Assembly: GCA_916700875.1 (NCBI GenBank)
Contig: CAKAKS010000038.1
Location: 14,196,444 to 14,260,443, forward strand
From: Sebastes aleutianus
Taxonomy: Eukaryota; Chordata; Actinopteri; Perciformes; Sebastidae
DNA length: 64,000 nucleotides
Direction: 5' to 3'
A program made the position numbers and the translations under genes. This document shows, piece by piece, positions 22,591-35,700 of the stretch (its first letter is position 1; every line of letters starts with the position of its first letter). A model generated the notes under the pieces. It was given only the letters and a program-made list of their open reading frames with translations, was not told the origin of the DNA and ran no database searches.

Positions 22591-24130
22591 GATAACTAAT
22601 AGTCAATATGATTAAGTTAAGTATGTAAGTAATGAATTGGTATTTTGATTAAGTTATATTATAAGTAATGAATTGGTATTCGAGATTGATAACAAATGTA
22701 TATTTTGATAAGGATAATTATATCAGTAATTAATTTATATTTCTGTATGACACAGATTAAAGTTAATAATTATAGTTAGAATAATTATAAATAATAATAA
22801 TTATAGTTAGACAAATTTAGGAAAATTTAATTAGAGTATATATGTAAGGCTCAATAAGAAGCTGGTTAATAATTAATAATTGATTTATGGAGAAGGGGTG
22901 GGATTAAATAAGTTTATACTTCTTCTGTAAGCAGCATTACAGTTTTTTAGTGGATGAGATGGAGCATAGAATACAGTATAATATATAGTAGCCTGAAGGT
23001 AATCTCCTGCTTGGCGTGCTCACCATAAATTCATAATGAGGGGAGTGAAACAGACAATAAGTGCATTCATACATCTACCACCGCTCACCCAGCTGCGGGT
23101 AAAGAAAGTTTGTTTTTGTAGTAGTAGTCCTCAAAACACTTTGTGTTGCCTCCACTTTCTCAAAGGCTTTCATTTTGAAATTAGATGTAGCTAGACATAG
23201 ATTACATTAAATGCTTCACATGTACAGATGCTCATGTAGTTATAGTTTGTTTATATGGTGAGATTGACTGCAGTGCTGTTGGAGCCTAACACTCCACTAG
23301 ATGGAACTGTTACACCGTTTTACAACCAATCCAAGTACCTTGGAGGGTTTAATTATGAGTAAGATTACTCTATTTATGTGGAAACATTTAACACTTCCAA
23401 TTCATCAGGTTTTATTGGGTATATTACACCTGAGGACAAACTGTTTCACAAGCAAAGCTATTTGTGTGTCTCTTTAGTGTTTCTCACTGAAGTGTATTTT
23501 CCTATATTATTCTTCCAAACTGATGAAGGAGTGCAAAATGCTATTTGTAATGCTGTTATGATGCTGTAGATGTTACAACTTGACGAAATAAATCAGTACG
23601 AACATAAATAATGACCAACTAGAAATGCCATGTCAACTAAAATCCAACCACTATGGTCAATTTAAAGGAGCAGCACATATCAATTTGGAAATGAAACCCT
23701 TAAGAGTCTGGCCAAGCTATAAGATTTACAGTTAGTTTTATACCTTTCCATTTAAAAATATGTCAGAAATTACTGATCACGTTTTTTAAGACTACCTTTT
23801 CATGTTTAAAGCCACAGAGAGGACATTAGGACAACTTGTTTAATTCAAACTGAAATTACCTTTGTATCTTTTAACAAAAGCTTCAATACTTCTATATATA
23901 GTATTAATATCTGGGCACACATATGCTATTTGTGCTGCTCATTTGGCTGCACTGAGAGTTAATTGATTACAGTGATGTTATCGGTCACAGTAGACCTATT
24001 TTTCAGTGGTCTCAATTACAAAAAAGAAGTTTATTGAAGTGTGCTACCAGTATACTTCTTTTAAACTTAAAATAAGAGAGTATACTTTCAGTTTACTTTT
24101 TATGTACTTATCAGAGATATACTTAACAAA
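22591..24130. other. intergenic spacer between tmem64 and necab1
   Basis: Very AT-rich, with low-complexity TAATTATA-type sequence up to about 22.85 kb. No ORF, RNA gene or clear transposon end is recognised. Confidence 0.5.
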
Positions 24131-24873
24131 AGTATACATAAGTATACTTGGCTTATACTGACAAGTATACAGAAAAGTCTAAGTATACTTGGTTCATACT
24201 GACAAGTATACAGAAAAGTCTAAGTATACTTGGATCATACTGACAAGTATGCAGAAAAGTCTAAGTATACTTGGATCATACTGACAAGTATACAGAAAAG
24301 TCTAAGTATACTAATACTGATAAGTATACAGAAAAGTCTAAGTATACTTGGCTCATACTGACAAGTATACAGAAAAGTCTAAGTGTACTTGGCTCATACT
24401 GACAAGTATACAGAAAAGTCTAACTTGGCTTATACCGACAAGTATACAGAAAAGTCTAAGTACACTTGGCTTATACTGGCAAGTATACAGAAAAGTCTAC
24501 GTATACTTGGCTCATACTGACAAGTTCACAGAAAAGTCTGAGTATACTTGGCTTATACTGACAAGTATACAGAAAAGTCTGAGTATACTTGGCTTATACT
24601 GAAAAGTATACAGAAAAGTCTGATTATACTTGGCTCATACTGACAAGTATACAGAAAAGTCTACTTGGCACATACTGACAAGTTTACAGAAAAGTCTACT
24701 TGGCACATACTGACAAGTTTACAGAAAAGTCTAAGTATACTTGGCTCATACTGACAAGTATACAGAAAAGTCTAAGTACACTTGGCACATACTGACAAGT
24801 ATACAGAAAAGTCTAAGTATACTTGGCTTATACTGACAAGTAGACAGAAAAGTATAGGTATACTTGGCTTATA
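24131..24873. repeat. 41-bp minisatellite, about 18 units
   Basis: The unit reads AAGTATACAGAAAAGTCT followed by AAGTATACTTGGCTCATACTGAC, with 18 occurrences of AGAAAAGT(C/A)T between 24171 and 24855. Several units have lost about 8 bp and are 32-33 bp long. Each full unit contains the palindrome AAGTATACTT. Because 41 is not divisible by three, the open frames across it are meaningless. There are no unique spacers, so it is not a CRISPR array. Confidence 0.95.
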
Positions 24874-25480
24874 GGCCTACTTGTACTTAATCTTTTGATC
24901 GAGATATAGGCTACATAAAAAAAGTAGCCTATAATTAAGTATTCTTGCCTTATAGGCCTACAGAGATGTATACTTGACTTGTAGTTGTGCCTTTTTCTTG
25001 ATAGAGTAGCCTATTCAGAGGAAGTTAATTAGCATATATGTACCAATTGGAATGGAAATTTGCATTTGTGTGACACTTTGCTTGCTCCAACGGAGATGCA
25101 GGTTGGACTCACCATAGCAGCAGCAGCTGAGTCAAGACTGACAGAGACAGCCACTATATGGCAGGAAGTGTAGTGATTTTTTATTTCAAAATAAAAGCAT
25201 ATATATTCAAGAAAAAGGGTCGCTGTGTTTAGGAGCAATGCAAAAGTATCTTCAGAATATTTGAAATCATGTTTGAGCAAAAAACATGTTTAGTGAAAGG
25301 AGAGTGGAAAGAAACATTCAATGGTTGAATTGTGAAACTTTTAATCCGGAAGTTGTGTTGTTTCATTCCAGCTGACTTGACTGCATTGAGGAGTCGCTCT
25401 TTTTGACCATTGGCCATCAGATAAGAGGTTCAAGCCGACACATTCCTCCGCAGATTACAACTGAAGCCACATTTCTAAAG
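24874..25480. other. necab1: necab1 upstream region and 5' leader
   Basis: AT-rich DNA up to about 25.33 kb. An inverted CCAAT box (ATTGG) lies near 25410 and a candidate splice acceptor (ATTCCTCCGCAG) ends at 25453, so either a proximal promoter or an upstream non-coding exon is possible. No TATA box is convincing. Confidence 0.35.
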
Positions 25481-25567
25481 ATGGATTGTTCAGAGGAGGT
25501 TCAGTCTGTGTCTGAGGAGCAAACAGCTCAAATGGAGCTAAAGAAGGGAATGTCGATTTTCATTGAT
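25481..25567 (+). CDS. necab1: necab1 coding exon 1
   Basis: 29 codons, MDCSEEVQSVSEEQTAQ to KKGMSIFID, then donor GTAAGT. The GMSIF(I/L)D end matches the family start of the EF-hand helix; the first 20 residues are acidic and variable. The start codon is the only upstream in-frame ATG in the exon. Confidence 0.9.
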
Positions 25568-28500
25568 GTAAGTAAAAACATTTTTTTAATCATTATTTAT
25601 ATTACCAAATGTGTTTCATTTTAAATAACGCAAAACTTAAGCATAATGCAGGACTATATTATAATTTTTTCCAAGCAATCTATAGCCAAAACATTTTTTT
25701 TTTATATAGATTTTGTATTATTTTTCTTTTTTTTAAATTAATGCAAAAACTTAAGCATAGTGCAGGACTAAATCATAATTTTTCCAAGCAATCTATATCC
25801 CAAAACATTTTTTTTATAGATTTTTTATTATTTGATTTTTTTTTAATTATTGCAAAAAAGCTGAAGCATAATGCAGGACTATATTATAATTTGTCCAAGC
25901 AATATATAGCCAGAAAAAATATTTTTTTTATAGATTTTTTATTATTTGATTTTTTTTAAATTATTGCATTATAAGAAAGAGATGCATTTTCATTTTCCAA
26001 TTTATGTTTCAATGATTTGTATGTTTTGGATCACCAATATGCATGCATGGTGCAGAGTTTTTTGTTTTGTTTTATACAATTAATTAATTTGACAAGGCTG
26101 ACCTTTAATTTGGCTTCATGATGTAAGGATTTCAAAGGCTGGCAATCCATTTTTATGTCACTGGTCAAGTTAATGAAATATTTGTGGTTTGATAAAAGTC
26201 AGGGTGTTACCTTCCACAGCCAAATCTACAGTAGCTCAATTAGGCAAAAACATATTGATATTCAGAACTTTTTGAATCTAAAATGTTTTTAAAATGTTGA
26301 AGAATACCATATTCCCAACACTTATAGATCTCCCTCAGATGATGATGATTTAAATATTAAAATCACATCTTATATGCATCAGTATACAGCTAATGATGTT
26401 TCCTATCACAGCACTGCATTCTGCCTGGGTACCCACCACCTCATTATATTCCTCCCTCATTCCTCCACTCTTTCATTGGTTGTGTTGTCTCAACTATAAA
26501 CCTATTGGCTGCCTTCGGTGTATGAGAGAGAGACAGGGGAGGATGGATGCACACATGAGAGCCACGACTTATTAAAGGTGGAAACCTGTACAAACATCAA
26601 ATGTTTCACTGATGTTGAACAGGTTCTCTGTCTTCTGGCAGGGAATGAAACCTCTGCTTGTCTTCAGAGGCGAGTTGGTCGTCAGAGTGTTGCTTCTGTT
26701 GTTTCTTGACATCTCCTATCTCCTCAGTTGGGTGTGTGTCATTAAAACACACATGCTGACTCCAAACAGTCGTTTCATCCTGGAGCAGGTTAGATGTGCT
26801 CCATGTGTGTTTTTCTTTGTGATTTCTGAGGCTGCTGTGGTGCCAGACTTCCACTTTATTAACAGACAATACAGGGAAGGAAAACAATCCAGAAGGACCA
26901 TCAGACTTCTATTCTTGGTTAAATTAATTCATTTTTACTCATTAGATGTTAATTATTAATTAGGATGAGATGATGAGATGATTAGACCCAGTCGGAGTTA
27001 TCAGTGTGAGCTGGTATCTGAATGACCAAATCCAATCAGCCCACAATTTATGACTGATTTTCAATAATATAATTTGCATGAATGTCACACATGAGTTAAT
27101 ACGAACAGAAAGAGCAGATGCTCTGTAGAAGAGTTTGGAGAGCAGATAAAAGTAGGGCTATTATTAGTCTGTCGATTCATTGTTTGGTCTATAAAATATT
27201 AGAAAAACATGAAACATTCATATTACGCTATCTTAAAGTCCAGGGTGATGTCATAGATTGTCTTGTTTTGTCAGACCAGCTGCCCAAAAAACAAAAATAT
27301 GAAATCTACTATAATTTGAGACAAGAAAAATCAGTAAGTTCTCACATTTGAGAAGCAGAAACATAACATATAGTATATCCTACATATTGGAGTTGAGACC
27401 ACCATTTGTTTGTATGACTGCACACTAACTCTTTTTATGTTAAGTTAACACGTGTCGTAAATTATAACCCTGCTGAAACACACTTTCACACATTATGCTG
27501 AATGTTCACGCTGGAATCACACGGTCAAACCACATCAAATTGAGTGTTTTTAGTTAAGGAACAAATGGAAATCAGGAGACCCTGCATGACATCAAAAATT
27601 ATTTTCTCGACACGCAATCAGAATTCCTTTTTGCATGGCGTGCTATGCTTCATTATTCATTAAATGTCCGTCCCTCGCTGTAAACGATTTGAGGTCTTTG
27701 AGGTCATGCATCAAGATAAGAAGTCATCCCACATGTTTGTTTTTACTTTGTTTTGTCAGACCAGCAGCCCAAAAGCCAAAAATATTCAATTTACTATGAT
27801 TTGAGATAACAAAATCATCAAATTCTCACATTTGAGAAGCAGAAACATTGCATTTGTTGTGCTTAAAAACTGTTTTCATTAATCAATTATTAATACAAAG
27901 GCATGGAGAAGTGATGATTGATTGTTTTAACTTTGTGTATTTTTTCCATTTTCCCTTATTTGTGTATGTATTTAATGACCTGGGTGGCAAGACTGCTGCT
28001 GCATACACCTGCCTTGCAGAGATAAAGTAGTCGACTAATTGGTCATTTTGGTCTGAGTCGACTAAGATTTCTTTAGTCGATTAGTTGTTTTTTTTTTGCT
28101 TTTTTATGCTGAAGGACTTTTTTTCCAAGAAACTTATGAGCACATCTCTGATAAACACAAGATTGAAGAAAGTGGTGCTTTTGTGTGATTCTTTTTGGAG
28201 AAACTCAGATTTACAGATCTGTCGATTACAAAATCATATGAGTGTTAATCAACTAAGAATGTCTTTGGTCGAGGACGGCCCTAGAAATTAGATACGGACA
28301 AGAGATGAGTAAAAGGTAGAACTGAGATCGAGGCAGATGGAATTTGGGGACAGCAGAAGAGGCGACAAAGACTGATTAGCAGGAAGGAAAATTAGAACAA
28401 ATTATGTAAGTCAGAACACACGACAGACTGCCAAGAGCTAGAAGAAGGTGGGTGGATATTTTTCACGAGTATTTTTACCCCCTTTGTGGCACAGAGCTGA

Positions 28501-30756
28501 AGTCCCCAAGCTAGGAAAGTCCAAAGAGGGAAGGATGGCATTTTAAAATGTATATCTTTGCACATTCAGTGTTAGATAGTGATAATGTGTAAATAGACTC
28601 AAAGACGGTTCAAAATCTTCTTCACAAGTACAAACTCAACAAGAAGAGAAAGTAGGCAGTGCTATTTCGAGGTGGTTGGAGCCTTTTAAAGCTGATGTGG
28701 TCATTGCCACTCTGCCTTTCATCTCGTCTGGACTCTGGGACAGCACTATCAATAATTTAATGACACACTGCTTTTGAGAGTGTGATCGATGATCCCTCCC
28801 CACACACACACACACACTTATTTTAACTTTGATGATGTGAAACCCTTTTTGACATCCCTCTTTTTTGCTTTTCTCTTTACAGATTTTACGGAGAGCTGAT
28901 AAAAACGGTAAATATTGCACCAAAGGGCTCCCTGCAGACTCTCACACACAGACACACTCTCCGCTGTCTCTGGCATTACTTCAACCTTTCTTTCTCGTGT
29001 GTGAAAACCTACTTTCTCAATGAAATTCAGATCATGTCTCTCTACTGATACTCTTTCAGTTTCCATGGAAACAGGATATTGACCATGCCCACTGAGGTTC
29101 AGTATCAGAGCATTAAGGAAGAAAGTCGTAAAAAAAAAAAAAAGTATCAGTTACACATTTCTATCATGGCAGTTCACGCTTAATGAGGTTTACGGCAAAT
29201 TCTGCTATCGTTTCACCTCCACTATCTTGTGCAGCATTATCATAATATGCAATATAAACATAAAAAAATACATAGTTTATTTTGTTGTTTACTATAGCAG
29301 GAGTCTGAATCTAGGAAATCTCTATCTTAGCACACAGGCCTTGCATTATAATTTACTGAGTCTGATTTATTCAGTCAAGTCAGTCTGACTAGACTGTTTG
29401 TGTGCAGTCAAAAATGAAATAAAATTCCTTTGAATTACAGTAATAACATTTTTAAATATGTTATATTTGTAATAAATCACAAAGATCACATATATGTTTC
29501 TGTTAATACAGTACACATACTGTATGGATACATTATCTAAATAACTAATATATAATTCAATTTATAGCACTGAAATACAAATAAAAGTGTAGATGCACTT
29601 CGTTTTTTTTCTGCCTCTATGAATCAATTAAAAGAATAGTTTGACATTTTGAGAAATATACTTATTTGCTTTATTGCCTAGATGAGAAGATCGTGTTGTC
29701 TGTTAAGTAAATATGAGCTATCACCAGCTGCTGATTAGTTTAGCTTAGCATAAAGACTGAAAGCATGGGCAACAAAATACACCTCTGCAGCTGACTGATT
29801 GACAATTTAACTGTCATTTTTTTTTTTTAAGTGTAATAATACAATTCACAGTTTCACAGGAGGTTATGTGTCGGACCATATTTGTTGGCCAGGACCAGAA
29901 ACTTCCTGAAGCCTCCGCTGGTTGCCTGGCAACTGTTCCCTGCCAAGAAATAGTCCAGCATATAACACCCCGTAAAATGGCAAATTATCGTTTTTACACT
30001 TTTCACTGATTGAACAAACAAGTTAATTAGTGAGTTTTAGAGGTGCCGGTAGAAAGATATTTTTTTATATATATATATCTTTGGACAGAGCCAGGCTAGC
30101 TGTTTCCCCCTTTTTCCAGTGTTTATGCTAAGCTAAGCTCACTGGCTGCTCCATATTTAATGTACAGATAAATCTGAGAGTGGTATCGATCTTCTCATCT
30201 AACTCCCAGCAAGCACATGAATAAGTGAATTTCCCAAAATGTTGACTGTACCTTTTAAGGTTTTGTTCTTAATGCATTTTCTTCCATATACAGTATACCT
30301 TATTGTGGGAATCCTGATTCAGCATTCCCAGTATTGTTCTTCTAAGGTTTATTCATCTTCTTCCACTATTTCTTCCGTACGTCTTTTGCTGTTTAACTAG
30401 TCCTGCATACTTTCAGCTACTACGATTACTACTACTATTGCTACTACTACTACTACTACTACTACCGCTACCACTACTACTACTACAACTACTACTACTA
30501 CCGCTACTACTACTACTACTACTATTACTACTACCGCTACTACTATTACTACTACTACTACTACTACCGCTACTACTACTACTACCGCTACTACTACTAC
30601 CGCTACTACTAATACTACTACTACTACTACCGCTACTACTACTACTACTACTACTGTTACTGCTACTACTACTGCTCCTGCTGCTGTTCCTACTGCCTCT
30701 ACTACTACTACTACTGCTTTTGCTACTACTACTACTACTACTACCGCTACTACTAT

Positions 30757-30792
<36 letters not shown>

Positions 30793-30849
30793 CGCTAATA
30801 CTACTGTTACTGTTACTGCTACTACTACTACTCTTACTACTACTACTCT

Positions 30850-30885
<36 letters not shown>

Positions 30886-32719
30886 GGCTACTACTACTGC
30901 TACTGTTTCTGCTACTACTACTACTACTACTGTTACTACTACTACTACTACTACTACTGTTACTACTACTACTACTCTTACTACTACTACTACTACTACT
31001 ACTACTGCTCCTGCTGCTACTACTACTACTACTACTATTACTACAACTACTACTGCTACTTTCCACCCAAATACCACTCTCTGTGTAACGACTTATACAT
31101 TTTAAAGGTTCATTCAGTGAAAATACTATTTCTGTCCAAGCACTTATAGTTTTAAAGGTTTATTTCACCCAATACTAGTCTCTCTCCCTCTTCCTCAGTC
31201 TCTGTCTCTGTTTGTGTTTATCAGTGCAGTTCATCTGTCTGATATACATACAAAGCATTTCTTCTTTCCGCCTATTCAGGAAAATTCAAATTTACCACTT
31301 TTGACAGTATTACAGTTTAGCTTCCAGCTTTTCTAGCAATGTATTTCAGCTCTTAGCTTCTTTAGCTAATGCAGTTCAGCTTCCAACTCTGCCAGATGTA
31401 CATTTCATCTTCTAGGGTTTTCAGCAGTGCAGTGCAATGCATTTGAGCTTTAATATTTTTAGGCAAGTCATTTCACATTTTTTGCATTTTCAGCAATGCT
31501 TTGCAATAAATTTCAGCTGTCAGCATTCCCACGCATTTTCAGCAGGAAATGCATTTTCTAGTTTAAATATACGTTTTTTCATTAATGGCCTTGAAATGCA
31601 AATAAAAGCATAGATACACTGTAATACCACAGTAAGAAATGTTGTCCGAGGGAGACAAGATGCCTCTATGGATCATTTCATCTTGACACACACTCTGCCC
31701 AAGCAAGATTGTGCTTGGCACATTAAGCACGCTCTGATGAACGTTTTTATGTAATGAAAACTGAAATCCCAAATTCAAAATGGTCCATCGTTTTCTCTTT
31801 TCATTTGTATCCAGAAGGAGGGTAAAAAAAACAACAATGTGCTGATTTAATTTTGGAACCTCAAAGTGCATATATATATATAGTATGTCATACAGATTGG
31901 AGATGAGACCACCACGTGTTTGTACGACAGCACACTGACAGGATCTTTTTGTGTCAAGTTAACACGTGTCGTAAATTGTAACCCCTCTGAGACACACTTT
32001 CACACATCATGCTGAATATTCACACAAGCTGGTGTCACACGGTCAAACCAAATCAAATTGAGTGTTTTTTTAGTTAAGGAACAAATGGAAATCAGGTTTG
32101 GAGACACTGCATGACTTCAAAAATTATTTTCTCTACACGCAATAATAGCTAATCAGAATTCCTTATTCACAAGGCGTGATTTGCTGCATTATTCATTAAA
32201 TGTCCGTCCCTCGCTGTGAATGATCAGAGGTCTTGTCATGCAGCAAGATAAGAAGCCATCCCAGATGTTTGTTTTTACTGCAAATAGCAGCACTTATATG
32301 TCATCAAGTGATTCACTGTGTGCTTGATTTATGTGCGTTGTCTTTGTGCGTCTCTCTTGCTCACATATGTGACATGACAGACTGAACATTGACCTCCAGA
32401 GCAGCAGGTCAACAGTGAACACTTAAAGATCAGCCACCTCACGACACGCAAATAGACAGAAACTACTGCGGCCAGAACTGCGTGGAAGAATATATCGTCT
32501 GTGGTTGATTGTATTAATTTTGCTGCAGGATGTTCAGTTTGGGGCTCCTCATTTTGCAATTCTGTTTATTTTCACCTCATGAATATTTCACACAGCTTGG
32601 GCCTTTTTTATTATTCTAAGCATAATTGCAGAGCCTCAAAGCTTAAAAATGAATGATTCTTTTAGATTACCATCAAGTTGGTCTGATGGAACAAACGGTG
32701 ATGACCCTTTGTTGTTTAT

Positions 32720-32754
<35 letters not shown>

Positions 32755-35700
32755 CAAGGAAGAATGTTTCACTGTGGAGTTATTTTGTTTTATTACTGCT
32801 TTTCCACTGTGAAGGGAATTTGATTCAGCCCCTGTAGTTTATAACATATTGCATCTTATCTTAGTTATCACCCGCAGTTTCATCGGCTTAGGAGGTGGAC
32901 TTTAATTCTTAATTAAAAGTTATTACACCTATTTTCTTATGGGATGATGAGGAATTAAATCTGTGCTATACTGACCACCTTCTAATCGTTTCACCACGTG
33001 ATACATTTCATTACATTTTTTATGTCCAGATACAAACCAGATTGCTCATTTGAACCAAAACGTCATTGATTTAAGAGGAGACACTTCAGGCAAAAAAACT
33101 GTCTTTCATGCACTGGTAAATTTTTTGATTTTGAGCTATTCTATAGCATGTCTTCTTTCAGACTAGTGGAAAGAAAATACCCAACATACACATTTAGGTG
33201 TTTATTTTACTACTTTGTCTATTTGCATCTGTAGATTTCACCTAAATTCATCAAAGGTTAGCATTAAGAGATGCCTTATTTGCATATTTAAACATAACAT
33301 TTCAGAAAACTTGTCATACAAAAAAATAATTGTCTTAATGTAAGTAATCAATTGGGGAAGTTTCATGGTGATATCTATTAGTTAACAATTTTACCCTATT
33401 CACCGGTAGTGTCTTCAAAATGTAGTGAATTTTACAATCCATATCTTTAAAGGCCGTTTTCTCAAAATTAGTTTTTTCTCACTCTGAGCCAGAAATCTCC
33501 ACTTCAGTATCACTTACATACACCAAACTTTCCAGTTTCATTCCTATCTATATTCCGTGACAGAGGGGTTTGTTCATATATCATTCATAACCTGATTTAT
33601 AGAACATTTTATTCCTACAAACATGGTAAAAATATACTTTTTTATGGCTTTTCACAGTATTTTCTGATCTATGTAGTGATAAAAAGAGATATCCAAAATC
33701 CCCTTTGGAAAAACCTTTGACTCTAATATGTCAACAAAATGAAACAATCATTTTGAACCTGGCTTTATCCTATGTTCAGATTTCTGTTATGGAAATGTAT
33801 GCAAGTTAGCACAAATTTGTTTAGATAATGTCTCATTTGCATATTTAAATATACATTTTCAGAAAACTTGTAATACAAAAAAATAACTGTCTTAATGTAA
33901 GTAATCAACTGGGGAAGTTTCATTGTGATATCTATTAGTTAAGTTTTTTCTTTTAATCTAATTCACCTGGGGTGCCTCTTGAATAAGGAGTCTTTTAGAA
34001 ACCTCGAAAGGTCGTTGCTGTCCCGACGCCATGTTGACAAGTTGCATTTGTGCTCTGTCCCCAGATGATGGAAAGCTCTCCTTCGATGAGTTCAAATCCT
34101 ACTTCTCTGATGGAGTCTTGACGGCTGAGGAATTGAAGGAGCTCTTCCACACAATTGACACTCACAACACAGAGTAAGTAAATTCATTGCTCTATCTGTT
34201 CATTATTTTATTCCACGGAGGACATAGTTGAGATATGGATGATGGAGGAGAGGTAGGTGACGATGCTGTAACGGCAGCTTTCAGACATTTGTATCTTTGT
34301 TTTAACTCTTGTTCTAACTTGAATTATATCCAACTTTCTAGTGAAAACCCAGTGTACTCACACATCCAGGAAGCAGGGAAATCACACACAGCAGATTATT
34401 CTAATCCCAAGGAAACATCTTAGATCAGTCCATTACCGACTTTATGTTCTAATTACACGACACAATACAATGCTTGTTTCCATCCAAAGTAATGCAGACT
34501 TTTCTACACCTTACAAGCACCACAATGATCTTAAACTTCTTTACCCATGTGCACTAAACCTGCCAAAGAGCATCTGTTGTATATAACAAAATTATGTGTC
34601 TACTTAAAGAAAGAATACTAGCAAATATAAACATAACCTTAGCGTAGTCCACTATTTATAATATACATAATTCTTGTATGAACTGCAATAATAATGATGG
34701 CCTGTGGAAAAAAACTCAATACTAAACACCATGCCTTCTGATCAGCAATGAGAATCATACACATCAGTCCTGATCATATCACCTTTTTGATGGTGCTGAT
34801 TTTGGTGGTCAAAGGTCAAGGTCACTGTGACTCACATCCGTCCCTTTCTTGTGATATCTCAACAACGCCTCGAGCAAATTACTCTAAATTTAATACAAAT
34901 GTCCACTCGGACTCAAGGACGACCTGATTGGATTTTGGTGGTCAAAGGTCAAAGGTCACTGTGACCTCACAAAACATGTTTTTGGCCATAACTCAAGAAT
35001 GTATATGCTAAAAATGACAACTTCACAAAACTGTTTAATAGGATAAAACGATGAAGTGATGCATTTTTTACCGACATGGATGTAAACTGCAACTTGACTG
35101 GTTGACAGAGACATACAACCGCAAGGCGGTGATTCTAATTTTTGTTTGTTTGTTTGTTTGTTTGTTTTTTGACTCACAAGAGACAGTTTAACAAAAGATA
35201 GATTATAAAAAAGAATGGTCAAAATCGAAGCAGCAGAGGACGAAATATCCTTTAAGTCCCCAGTATAGGTCAAGCTCCAAAAACATCCTACATTTCCCAT
35301 AATGCAACTCAATAATCTGTGCATCATTATCAGAGTTATTTTTAGGAAATACATGATGTCCATGCAGAAAGGTAGGTGAAACTGAAGTGTTAGGAATCCA
35401 CTTAGTGAGTTCAGTATAGTCAGTATGTTCCTCATTCAGCTGCTGATGAATAGTAGCAGCAGCAGGATGATAGTTGCCATCTGTGTCATCTGAGTCAAAG
35501 AGTCTTGTTCGACTTTATTAACACTGTTTAATTATTAAATTTACTCTCAAGGCAGAGTGTCGATGGCGTTATGTGCTTCATTGGTGTAATTAAACAGTGT
35601 TTTACAGCCAAAGAATGAAACGCTTTGAGCCACAGCAGCTGAAGGTTCATAAAGACTGTCTCTCCTCTCCCTCAATAACTCACTACCTGCTGCTGCAAGT

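Larger units (their letters stand above)
25568..28882 (+). other. necab1: necab1 intron 1
   Basis: Begins with a threefold tandem repeat, then mostly unique AT-rich DNA, then hAT-like fragments around 27.1-27.85 and 28.03-28.29 kb, with the first copy of the duplicated segment (27371-27747) between them. No additional exon is supported. Confidence 0.6.
28908..34064 (+). other. necab1: necab1 intron 2
   Basis: Contains a 623-bp TTAA element, the ACT triplet array, copy B of the duplicated segment, an AAT microsatellite and a pair of direct repeats just before exon 3. No other gene is supported. Confidence 0.6.

Noticed and set aside
24131..24873. CRISPR-like regular array
   Set aside because: The 41-bp units are continuous with no unique spacers, and the genome is vertebrate.
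26612..26959. 115-codon plus-strand ORF with hydrophobic stretches in necab1 intron 1
   Set aside because: No signal-peptide start context, no homology recognised, antisense frames equally open.
30397..31088. Long poly-Leu, poly-Ser and poly-Val ORFs on both strands
   Set aside because: All are readings of one ACT triplet array; five of the six frames of this repeat have no stop codon.
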